Of a DNA stretch of 64,000 nt, positions 27,854 to 35,767 are shown piece after piece (the first letter of the stretch is position 1; each line of letters begins with the position of its first letter). A model generated the notes under the pieces. That model searched no databases. It saw nothing but the letters and a program-made list of their open reading frames with translations, and was not told where the DNA came from. A program made the translations under genes and the position numbers. This DNA comes from Dyadobacter sp. CECT 9275. Lineage in GTDB: Bacteria > Bacteroidota > Bacteroidia > Cytophagales > Spirosomataceae. The DNA lies in contig NZ_CAJRAF010000001.1 of NCBI RefSeq assembly GCF_907164905.1, positions 1,833,001-1,897,000 on the forward strand. Direction: 5' to 3'.

Positions 27854-29212
27854 TCAATAATTGAGCTGCCCCAGTGCTTTCTGGACATCAATTTTACTGG
27901 CTAGTACGTCATAAAGTGCGTTGTAATAATTGATACGGGCCAAACGCAGGTCAGTTTCCGAAGTCACCACTTCCAGATATGTTTTAATACCCGACCGATA
28001 CTGCAGCTGAATCACGTCATAAACCTCCCGGGCCAGGTCCACGTTTTCTTTCTGTGCCAGCAGGTTGGTGAGGTTTCCTTTGTAGTTGGCCAAGGCTGTT
28101 GCATATTCGGAACTGATATTCATTTTAAGGCCAAGGATATCCCAGTCGGTACGTTTGAGCTGCCATTGTGCCTGATTTACGTTGGCCTTTCGTTTCCCAC
28201 CCTGGAAAATAGGGAGCGAAAGCGTGATGAGTCCGAACGAGTTGGGATAGTTGCGGCCGTAAAGATCAGTAAACTGGTTGTTCTGAAAGTTCAGATTATA
28301 GGCGCCGTTCAGGGAAACATTAGGCAGATAACTCCATTTATTATACTGTAAGTTTGCTTCTGCCAGTCTTTTCTGAGTAGTCAAAAGCTGGAATTCTATT
28401 CGGTTGTTAAAATCCGGGCTCTGCAGGGTATCCAGCATCATTTCACGTTCCATCTGCAGGGTGTCATAGGCAATCCTGAGTTCCTTTTCGGCAGGATACC
28501 CCATCAGCGATTTAAGATATTCCAATTTCGCTTTCAGTATCTCTTCATTGCTTTTTTTATTGGCCCGGGTATTGTTCAGCGAGATAGTTGCCCTTTTGTA
28601 ATCTATTTTGTCGGCAATTCCCGCTTTGTACTGATTCCCGGCATCTTTCAGACTTCTTTCCAGCCTTACAATATCCTCGGTCGCCACACGGATCTGCTGC
28701 GAAGTGGCCAGTACATCATAAAATGCTTTTGATACATTGACAGCAATATCGATTTTATTGAAACCGGTATTCTGGCTTGCCTGAAGCTGAACGTCCGCAC
28801 GGGTGCGGTTGGCAAGCAGAACGTCACGGTTAAAAATCTGCTGCGAAAGCGTGAATTGTGCCGCAGAAACGTTACGCACACCCAGTTTAACAGGATTGCC
28901 TGCAATGATGCTGGTTTGTACGATGAAGTTGTGCTGTAAATTGTAATTAAAATTAATCTGAGGATACCAGTCGGCAAGTTTGCTGCGGATCTGGTTCTCT
29001 GTTATTCTTTCATCAATAAGTGATTTCTGAATAACGGGCTGGTTTTTAATAGCATACTGGATAATGCCCTCTAGATTTGCGTTTTCCAAGGTTTCTTCCG
29101 AACGTTTCCCCGCCTCATTCTGGGCCAGAAGCGGGGTAAGCGAATAAAAAAGGACAAAGGCTATGCTAAGCGCCAAACGCAATGTTCTTTCTGGCTTAGA
29201 CTGATCATTCAT
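27854..29212 (-). CDS. TolC-family outer-membrane efflux protein
   Basis: 452 residues. A signal peptide (about 1-31; LRLALSIAFVLFYSLTPLLAQ) precedes two structural repeats of long helices and short strands typical of the outer-membrane efflux protein family (IDERITENQIRSKLADWYPQINF at about 60; KRLAEANLQYNKWSYLPNVSLNG in the second repeat). It forms the trimeric exit duct for the adaptor and pump encoded just downstream. First gene of the operon; many Bacteroidota RND operons are ordered this way or have TolC last. Confidence 0.93.
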   Translation of the reverse strand: MNDQSKPERTLRLALSIAFVLFYSLTPLLAQNEAGKRSEETLENANLEGIIQYAIKNQPVIQKSLIDERITENQIRSKLADWYPQINFNYNLQHNFIVQTSIIAGNPVKLGVRNVSAAQFTLSQQIFNRDVLLANRTRADVQLQASQNTGFNKIDIAVNVSKAFYDVLATSQQIRVATEDIVRLERSLKDAGNQYKAGIADKIDYKRATISLNNTRANKKSNEEILKAKLEYLKSLMGYPAEKELRIAYDTLQMEREMMLDTLQSPDFNNRIEFQLLTTQKRLAEANLQYNKWSYLPNVSLNGAYNLNFQNNQFTDLYGRNYPNSFGLITLSLPIFQGGKRKANVNQAQWQLKRTDWDILGLKMNISSEYATALANYKGNLTNLLAQKENVDLAREVYDVIQLQYRSGIKTYLEVVTSETDLRLARINYYNALYDVLASKIDVQKALGQLNY

Positions 29213-29676
29213 GTAAAAAGTATTTGATTGAGGTAAATGTTGATGGTTAATAAGTGCCTTGAATGGTTACAGAGATAACCCAGGCAATGAATAAGCTATT
29301 AATCAGCTGTCTGTGAGGAAGTCTGAAGTGTTTACGCCATCAATAGAAGCGGGCATCGGCATAGTTAAAAGAGTGAAATAAAAGATATTTATGTAGACTA
29401 GTGGTGACATAATGGATTCTGAAATGCCGTTATGGCCAGCACCAATTGTATTCACTAAGGATTTTAGAGGGAGAATAGTTTCATTCCGGTCAGGAAAAAA
29501 ACTGCCGTCAGATTGTTTTTATTTGAATTTTAATACTATTTAAAGAAATAGTATTTTTTTCTTACAAAGAATTAATATCGCTTCGCCTGAGAGCAGTGGA
29601 GTGTCTTCGGCGTTTGAAGGACGAGCCTGCAAGCCCGTCCTTCACAATTAAGAAATGGAGGATACCCGGGATTATC
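29213..29676. other. 464-base stretch without a supported gene
   Basis: It must hold the promoter of the efflux operon (minus strand), but no clear TAnnTTTG element is seen. A+T-rich in the middle. At its right end GAAGGACG (29616-29623) and CGTCCTTC (29636-29643) form a hairpin after the esterase stop, without a T-run on either strand, so its role as terminator is uncertain. Confidence 0.45.
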
Positions 29677-31647
29677 CTATCTGAACCTGACGTCTTCTGT
29701 AATTCCTTTCCAGCTGTCGGTACGGAAGGGTATGGCGGGAAGATCTGCGCTGTTGAAAAGATTGGCTTCTGCATTGTCATCCGCCCATCCGTACCTGACC
29801 GCCACCGGGTTAGGTACTTTGTCATTCCATATTACAACCTGCTCACCCATGACATTGCCGATTGCCCAATGAAATTTTTGATCTTCTCCGGCCACTTCAA
29901 AACCGGTGAGATAGCCATACTTTCCTTTGGTATGTAAGCCTCCTTCTGCATTTTTAAAGGTGATGGTAACCTTATTTCCCGCTCGCTGCATGGACTGATA
30001 AACCGGGCCTTCTGCTACCAGATCTTGTCCGTAAGTGCCTTTTAATGCATTCAGAGCCAGTCTTTTGCCAACATCCTGTTTGTTGCGGGGATGTATGTCG
30101 ACGGGGTTGCCAATGTCGGAAGTAACCGCCATACCGGTGTTGGGAGATACCGCAAGCGTCATGGTCTGTGCTTCGCGTAATTCGGCCCATTTACTTCCTT
30201 TTTCACTATTGCCTTTTGCATCATCAAAGCTGGCCAGCTGAACAAAGTAGAAAGGGAAATTTTCGCCTCCCCATTTTTTTCGCCAGTCAGCAATCATAAG
30301 AGGGAAGGATTTGCGGTACTGGTAAGCTCTTCCTGTATTGGACTCGCCCTGGTACCAGATGGCTCCTGCAATCGCATAAGGAACCAGAGGAGCAATCATG
30401 GCATTGTACAACAACGTCCCGGAAGAATTGGGGCCTGCGAGCTGGTTGTTTCTAATGGAGGTCTCGATATGATATTTCCAGGGACCAGCCAGGGGCATAT
30501 TGAAATCATCTTTGCCAATATAAATCTGTTCAGCTTTTCCCCTGATTCCTCCGTCACCGCTTTCATTCACAAGCCGTATTGAAATAGTATTTTCACCAGA
30601 TTTTAAAACTGCCGCCGGAACCACATACTGCCGGTTTTTGCCTTTCTGGGTGCTGGATCCTATCAGGGTGCCATTGATATAGGTGCTGTCAAAGTCATAC
30701 ACAACCCCAAGGCTTAATATCAGGTCTTTACCGGTTACTTGTGGCGGAAGTGTGAATTTTTTCCGAAACCATAAGGTTCCGTCGAAATAGGGCAGCATCT
30801 CACGGTCGAAAGCCTTGGGTAAGTCCATCGTCATCCAGGAAGAGTCATCGAAATCCGAAGCAGGCCATTTGCTGGTTTCCTGCGGGGCGGGGAATCCACC
30901 GTGTTTCCGGACAATCAATTCATCCAGTTTTTTCTTTTTCAGAAGGGTAAAATCATCCCATGTTGCTGGCAGGTCCGCAATATGTTCAGCAAATTCATCG
31001 AAACTGCTCATGCCTTCCCTGCTGATCCAGGTCTCTATCTGTGTACCACCCCAGGAAGTGTGGATCAGGCCGATGGGTACTTTGAGTTTATTGTAGAGCT
31101 CTCGGGCAAAGAAATACCCCACCGCAGTAAAATGGGGCACATTTTGAGGAGTTGTAACCTGCCACTCTCCTTTTCTGACATCTTCCTGTGGAGATAGGTT
31201 TATGTCTTTCGGAACTCCAAAATGCCTGATTTCTGGGTAAGTGGCAGCTTTGATCTCTTCACTTGCGTTTTCAGTAAGAGCAACCGGCCATTCCATGTTA
31301 GACTGCCCGGAGCAGATCCAGACTTCCCCAATCAATATACCGCTATACAAGATCGAATTCTGTTTGCCTTTCACATTCAGTTCATAAGGCCCTCCGGCTT
31401 CAAGCGGATCAAAGCGAACAATCCATTTACCATTATTTCCTGCTTTAACGATCTTCGTTTGTGCCACCTTACCGAAGGCTGTGAGTTGCAGCGTTATTTT
31501 TTCACCAGCTTCGGCCCATCCCCATACCGGAATCGGTTTCCTGCGCTGTAATACCATGTTTGAGCCAAAAATCTTGGGTAGTTTTATTTCGGCAAATACC
31601 TGCACACTGAAAAATAACAGGCAGGCAAGAAGGATGGATTGTTTCAT
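29677..31647 (-). CDS. Sialate O-acetylesterase family (SASA) enzyme, secreted
   Basis: 656 residues from the ATG at 31647 (an ATG five codons upstream is possible). Signal peptide MKQSILLACLLFFSVQVFA. The SGNH-hydrolase core has the nucleophile in ICSGQSNMEWP (Ser116), the block GAIWYQGESNTG, and a Asp-x-x-His pair in DIHPRNKQD. A jelly-roll insert (about 250-385, LWFRKKFTLPPQV, TYINGTLIGSSTQ) resembles a glycan-binding domain, as in many members. These enzymes remove O-acetyl groups from sialic acid or, in plant-glycan loci, from pectic/hemicellulose sugars. Beside rhamnosidases, action on acetylated rhamnoglycan is the better guess. Probably in one unit with the symporter upstream. Confidence 0.88.
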   Translation of the reverse strand: MKQSILLACLLFFSVQVFAEIKLPKIFGSNMVLQRRKPIPVWGWAEAGEKITLQLTAFGKVAQTKIVKAGNNGKWIVRFDPLEAGGPYELNVKGKQNSILYSGILIGEVWICSGQSNMEWPVALTENASEEIKAATYPEIRHFGVPKDINLSPQEDVRKGEWQVTTPQNVPHFTAVGYFFARELYNKLKVPIGLIHTSWGGTQIETWISREGMSSFDEFAEHIADLPATWDDFTLLKKKKLDELIVRKHGGFPAPQETSKWPASDFDDSSWMTMDLPKAFDREMLPYFDGTLWFRKKFTLPPQVTGKDLILSLGVVYDFDSTYINGTLIGSSTQKGKNRQYVVPAAVLKSGENTISIRLVNESGDGGIRGKAEQIYIGKDDFNMPLAGPWKYHIETSIRNNQLAGPNSSGTLLYNAMIAPLVPYAIAGAIWYQGESNTGRAYQYRKSFPLMIADWRKKWGGENFPFYFVQLASFDDAKGNSEKGSKWAELREAQTMTLAVSPNTGMAVTSDIGNPVDIHPRNKQDVGKRLALNALKGTYGQDLVAEGPVYQSMQRAGNKVTITFKNAEGGLHTKGKYGYLTGFEVAGEDQKFHWAIGNVMGEQVVIWNDKVPNPVAVRYGWADDNAEANLFNSADLPAIPFRTDSWKGITEDVRFR

Positions 31648-31872
31648 CGGTAACGGATTCAAATTATCGGACAGGATGTCTGTACATAATCTTACACCGA
31701 AAAGCCACTGATTGACTACTCCTGACCATTGTTAACGCCGTTTTTTCGTTAAAAAGATCGTCTGAGAGCGATGCTTCGGTTCGGACAAGCCGTCCATCCG
31801 GATTGAACCGATAACATCCCGCCACAGTCAGGGGTCTGTATCAAAAATAAACGGGACAGCGATTAAGTATGT

Positions 31873-33576
31873 TTATTCAGGCAATAGAACCTCTTTTCTT
31901 TCAGGCCAGATCAGTTCAATTATATAGGAAAACCCAATGACGAGTACACAGCCAATGAGGTTCAGCCAAAGGAAAGCAGTCAGATCGGCCCAGTAGCTGG
32001 CCACAACGAAAATTTCTCCGATGATACTTCCCCAGAAAACAGCGCGGCTGCCTATTTTTTTGAAATAAAAAGCTACCAAAAAAATTCCCAGTATTACTCC
32101 ATAGAACAGCGAGCCTAGTATATTAACGGCCTCGATCATACTGCCCAGCCGGGAAGCGTACTGCGCGACCGCGACACAGAATATACCCCAGAAGAATGTT
32201 GCCCAGCGCGATGCAGTAACGTAATCCGTCCGGTCCTGGTCTTTCCTGTAAATTCTTTTGTAAATGTCAACCACCGAACAGGAGGCCAGTGAATTGTAGG
32301 CCGAGGCCACGGAACCCATAGATGCCAGTAAAATGACGGCGATTAGCAGCCCTACCAGCCCGGCAGGCAGGTAATCAATGACGAAACGAAGGAAGATATA
32401 GTTTACGTCATTTACATCCGAACCGTTGGCTTTGGATAGCAGCGCCTCGGCTTCTTTCCGAACCGATTTTACTTCGTTTTCAATTTTCCCGAGTACTTCT
32501 CTGGAATCCGCAATGGCAGTTGTGTTATCCTGGTGAACGGCATCGGTAAGTGCCATTACGTGTTGATGTTTATCGGCCTGAATTATTTCATGCCGTTTTT
32601 CAAGTGCTAGGTATTCTGCGGCGTAAGAAGTCTTCCTTACTTTGTCAACAGCCGTTTGGTTGAAAAAAAGCGGGGGATTGGTAAACTGGTAAAATGCAAA
32701 AACCAGTACTCCAACCAGCAATATCAGGAACTGCATCGGGATTTTGAGCAGCCCGTTCATAGCCAGTCCAAGTTTGCTTTGTCCTTCGGAGCTGCCCGTG
32801 AGGAAACGGCCCACCTGCGACTGGTCTGTTCCAAAATAAGACAACTGAAGAAAGAAACCGCCTATCAGTCCTGACCATACGTTATAACGGTTATTAAGAT
32901 CAAAGGTGAAATCTATTACGTTTGTTTTGCCCATTTTGCCGGCTACGTGTAGGGCATCAGTAAACGTTATGTTTTCAGGTAACAGCCTTACCACCATCAC
33001 ACCAGCCACCACCATACCGATGGTAATGATTCCCATTTGCTGCAGATGCGTATGGGAAACCGCTCCCGAGCCGCCCCGGATGGTATACAACAGCACAATA
33101 CTTCCCGAAATGATATTGGTCCAGGTGATATCCCAGCCCAGTATGGCGGAAAGAATCAGGGAAGGTGCGTATATGGATAATCCGGTAGAAAGGCCCCGCT
33201 GGAGTAAAAACAGAAACGAAGTAAGCGCCCTTGTGCGTAGATCAAACCGGCTTTCAAGAAATTCGTAGGCGGTGAATATTTTAAGGCTATGGAATTTCGG
33301 TACAAAAGTGATACACAGCACCACCATGGCCAGTGGCAGCCCGAAATAGAACTGTACAAACCGCATGCCATCTGTATAGGCCTGTCCGGGTGCTGAAAGG
33401 AAAGTGATGGCACTGGCCTGGGTCGCCATGAGCGATAGCGTGACATGATACCAGGGGAGCGACTGCCCGGCGAGCAGGAAGGAATCCATCGTATGCTTTT
33501 CACGGCTGCGGTAGATTCCGTAAGAAATTACAAATATCAGTGTAAGTGAAAGTACAATCCAGTCAAGATAGCTCAT
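31873..33576 (-). CDS. Sodium:solute symporter (SSS family)
   Basis: 567 residues, about 13-14 hydrophobic segments. SSS signatures are seen at the N-terminus (LLAGQSLPWYHVTLSLMATQASAITFLSAPGQAY) and in the middle (GGFFLQLSYFGTDQSQVGRFL, the conserved TDQ-xx-Q-R stretch). Between about residues 298 and 388 lies a hydrophilic, heptad-like loop rich in charged residues (KRHEIIQADKHQHVM, EVLGKIENEVKSVRKEAE) that predicts a coiled coil outside the membrane. It likely imports the sugar or oligosaccharide product of the neighbouring esterase and rhamnosidases with sodium. Its ATG overlaps the stop of the preceding micro-ORF by four bases. Confidence 0.9.
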   Translation of the reverse strand: MSYLDWIVLSLTLIFVISYGIYRSREKHTMDSFLLAGQSLPWYHVTLSLMATQASAITFLSAPGQAYTDGMRFVQFYFGLPLAMVVLCITFVPKFHSLKIFTAYEFLESRFDLRTRALTSFLFLLQRGLSTGLSIYAPSLILSAILGWDITWTNIISGSIVLLYTIRGGSGAVSHTHLQQMGIITIGMVVAGVMVVRLLPENITFTDALHVAGKMGKTNVIDFTFDLNNRYNVWSGLIGGFFLQLSYFGTDQSQVGRFLTGSSEGQSKLGLAMNGLLKIPMQFLILLVGVLVFAFYQFTNPPLFFNQTAVDKVRKTSYAAEYLALEKRHEIIQADKHQHVMALTDAVHQDNTTAIADSREVLGKIENEVKSVRKEAEALLSKANGSDVNDVNYIFLRFVIDYLPAGLVGLLIAVILLASMGSVASAYNSLASCSVVDIYKRIYRKDQDRTDYVTASRWATFFWGIFCVAVAQYASRLGSMIEAVNILGSLFYGVILGIFLVAFYFKKIGSRAVFWGSIIGEIFVVASYWADLTAFLWLNLIGCVLVIGFSYIIELIWPERKEVLLPE

Positions 33577-33716
33577 TGAAAATGTTTCATGAATAAATAG
33601 AAGAGAACAATAAGCGTTAACAGCGTACCCACCAGCAGGATATACAGCTGTTTCCAGTTTTGTACAAATGGCGGCAAACCGTCGCGCTCCATGGGAAGCT
33701 TATCTGTTTCTTTCAT
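33573..33716 (-). CDS. Micro-protein with one membrane helix, coupled to the symporter
   Basis: 47 residues from the ATG at 33716; longer in-frame starts upstream run through the promoter region and look non-coding. A charged N-terminus (MKETDKLPMERDG) is followed by one hydrophobic helix (LYILLVGTLLTLIVLFYLFM) and KHFQ. The stop overlaps the symporter start as ATGA (33576-33573), so translation is coupled. Small single-helix partners of SSS transporters are known in other families (DUF4212), but this one does not resemble that. I do not recognise the family; a symporter subunit is inference. Confidence 0.7.
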   Translation of the reverse strand: MKETDKLPMERDGLPPFVQNWKQLYILLVGTLLTLIVLFYLFMKHFQ

Positions 33717-33755
33717 GTCAGGGTTTGGTAGGGATATCCGGAATGGCACGGGTGA

Positions 33756-33763
33756 CAAAAATA
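33756..33763 (-). promoter_or_regulatory. -7 promoter element of the micro-protein/symporter/esterase unit
   Basis: Minus-strand TATTTTTG fits TAnnTTTG and lies 39 bases before the ATG at 33716. No clear -33 partner. The promoter argues for the short 47-residue start, since a longer one would lie outside the transcript. Confidence 0.5.
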
Positions 33764-33961
33764 GAACGGATTTTAAACTGTTTTCGCATATACGTGCCTG
33801 AACTTGTCTCAAATTTTAAAGCATTAACATTTATTAGCAAATACCGCCTTAGGGATATGTTTGTTTTTTCTGAACTCCTCCGGCAGGACAGGGCAGGCTA
33901 GTTCTTTGCATTATAATAATTTATTTTCGGGAAATATTACAATACTATCCCTTTAACAAAA

Positions 33962-35719
33962 GTGAAAAAAACATCTCCGCTATTTCTGTTCCTTCTGGTA
34001 GTGAACGCATTATACTCTTCTGCCCAGAAATTGCCTCCGGTTTTTGGTGATGAAACCCAGTATCAGACCGATTCCCGCGTGAGGAGTTACCTGACCGCCC
34101 GGCGTATCGTCTGGATGTCTGACCATACCGGTGCGTTTATAAAGGGGCCGCAAAACCTGCTGCTGCCGGGAAGCGGCCAGGCCGATCTGGTCCATAAAAA
34201 TTTCTGTACCCTTAAAAGCACGGATAAGATCAAGCCCGGTATCGTGCTGGATTTTGGAAAGGAAATTCAGGGAGGGATACAGCTGGTAACGGATCAGCCA
34301 TCCAACCACAATCCCATTCGGGTCAGGATACGCTTCGGGGAATCTGTGAGTGAAAGCATGTCGGATATTGACACCATCCAGGGGGCCACCAACGACCACG
34401 CCATGCGCGACTTTACCATGGAGGTACCATGGCTCGGAACCATCCAGGTAGGAAATTCAGGCTTCAGGTTTGTCAGGATAGATCTTGTAGAACCAAACCG
34501 CGAATTGCAGCTCAAAGAGGCCAGAGCGATATTTGAATACAGGGATATTCCATACCTGGGTTCCTTCAAAAGTAATGATCAGCGCCTCAATCAGATATGG
34601 AACACGGGCGCCTATACTGTGCACCTTAATATGCAGGAATACCTGTGGGACGGTATCAAACGCGACAGGCTCGTGTGGGTGGGAGATATGCATCCGGAAG
34701 TGATGACGATCAACACCGTATTTGGTAAAAATGAAGTAGTAGCCAAGAGTCTGGACCATGCCCGTGACATCACACCGCTTCCGGGGTGGATGAACGGCAT
34801 CAGTGCGTATTCGATGTGGTGGGTGCTGATTCACCGGGATCTTTACAAAAACCAGGGCGACAGGGAATACCTTCGGAAGCAGCAGCGGTATCTGGTGGGC
34901 CTGCTTGACCAGCTGATTGGAAAAACAAAGGATCATTCGGAAGCTTTGGATGGAGGACGCTTTCTGGACTGGCCGTCAAGCGAAAACTCCAAAGGAGTGC
35001 ATGCAGGCTTGCAAGCCATGATGGTAATGACACTGGAAGCAGGCGCAGAATTGTGTCTGATACTGGATGAACCCGCCCAGGCAGCCAAATGCAAGGAAAC
35101 CGTTTCCCGGCTTAAATTGTATATTCCGGATGCCAATAATTCCAAACAAGCCGCTGCATTGCTGGCGCTGGCGGGGCTTGTTGACGCAAAAAAAGCGAAC
35201 ACCGAAGTAATTTCTCAGGGCGAATGTGAGAGGTTTTCGACGTTCTATGGATACTATATGCTTCAGGCAAAAGCCAAAGCCGGCGACTACCAGGGTGCGC
35301 TGGATTGTATCCGTAATTACTGGGGAGGCATGCTTGACATGGGTGCCACCACTTTCTGGGAAGATTTTGATCTGGCCTGGACAAAAAACGCAGCGCCCAT
35401 TACCGACCTGGTGCCAGAAGGAAAGGATGATATTCATGGGGATTTTGGAGCATATTGTTATAAAAATCTTCGCCATAGCCTTTGTCACGGATGGGCTTCC
35501 GGGCCTACCTCATGGCTTTCCGAGCATGTGCTGGGTATCAGCGTAGTGGAGCCGGGAGGTAAAACCATCAGGATACAGCCTAATCTGGGGGACCTGCAAT
35601 GGGCGGAAGGTACCTATCCGACGCCCATGGGGATTGTGAAGGTCAGACATGAAAAACAAACTGACGGAAAAATTAAATCGACCATTGATGTGCCTAAGGG
35701 AGTGAAAGTACTGCGTTAA
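33962..35719 (+). CDS. Alpha-L-rhamnosidase-type glycosidase (GH78-like), secreted
   Basis: 585 residues starting with GTG at 33962; signal peptide MKKTSPLFLFLLVVNALYSSAQ. A beta-sandwich (about 60-195, IVLDFGKEIQGGIQL, GNSGFRFVRIDL) precedes an (alpha/alpha)6 barrel (about 200-500) and a final beta-sandwich (VVEPGGKTIRIQPNLG). The catalytic segment reads YLWDGIKRDRLVWVGDMHPE, close to but distinct from the classical CPQRDERLAWTGD of its downstream neighbour: the Glu of RDER is absent. It may act on another linkage or substituted rhamnose. First gene of the plus-strand run 33962-40714. Confidence 0.82.
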   Translation: MKKTSPLFLFLLVVNALYSSAQKLPPVFGDETQYQTDSRVRSYLTARRIVWMSDHTGAFIKGPQNLLLPGSGQADLVHKNFCTLKSTDKIKPGIVLDFGKEIQGGIQLVTDQPSNHNPIRVRIRFGESVSESMSDIDTIQGATNDHAMRDFTMEVPWLGTIQVGNSGFRFVRIDLVEPNRELQLKEARAIFEYRDIPYLGSFKSNDQRLNQIWNTGAYTVHLNMQEYLWDGIKRDRLVWVGDMHPEVMTINTVFGKNEVVAKSLDHARDITPLPGWMNGISAYSMWWVLIHRDLYKNQGDREYLRKQQRYLVGLLDQLIGKTKDHSEALDGGRFLDWPSSENSKGVHAGLQAMMVMTLEAGAELCLILDEPAQAAKCKETVSRLKLYIPDANNSKQAAALLALAGLVDAKKANTEVISQGECERFSTFYGYYMLQAKAKAGDYQGALDCIRNYWGGMLDMGATTFWEDFDLAWTKNAAPITDLVPEGKDDIHGDFGAYCYKNLRHSLCHGWASGPTSWLSEHVLGISVVEPGGKTIRIQPNLGDLQWAEGTYPTPMGIVKVRHEKQTDGKIKSTIDVPKGVKVLR

Positions 35720-35767
35720 TCTCTGTTTTTGCAACCGGCTCTTCAAGTCAGGATAAATGATATCAAA

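Noticed and set aside
29616..29643. Hairpin GAAGGACG/CGTCCTTC as terminator of the esterase gene
   Set aside because: No T-run follows on the minus strand; could equally be a short repeat element, so not called as a terminator.
31777..31810. Inverted repeat between symporter and esterase genes
   Set aside because: Stem CGGTTC/GAACCG is broken by an asymmetric internal loop and has no T-run, so not called.
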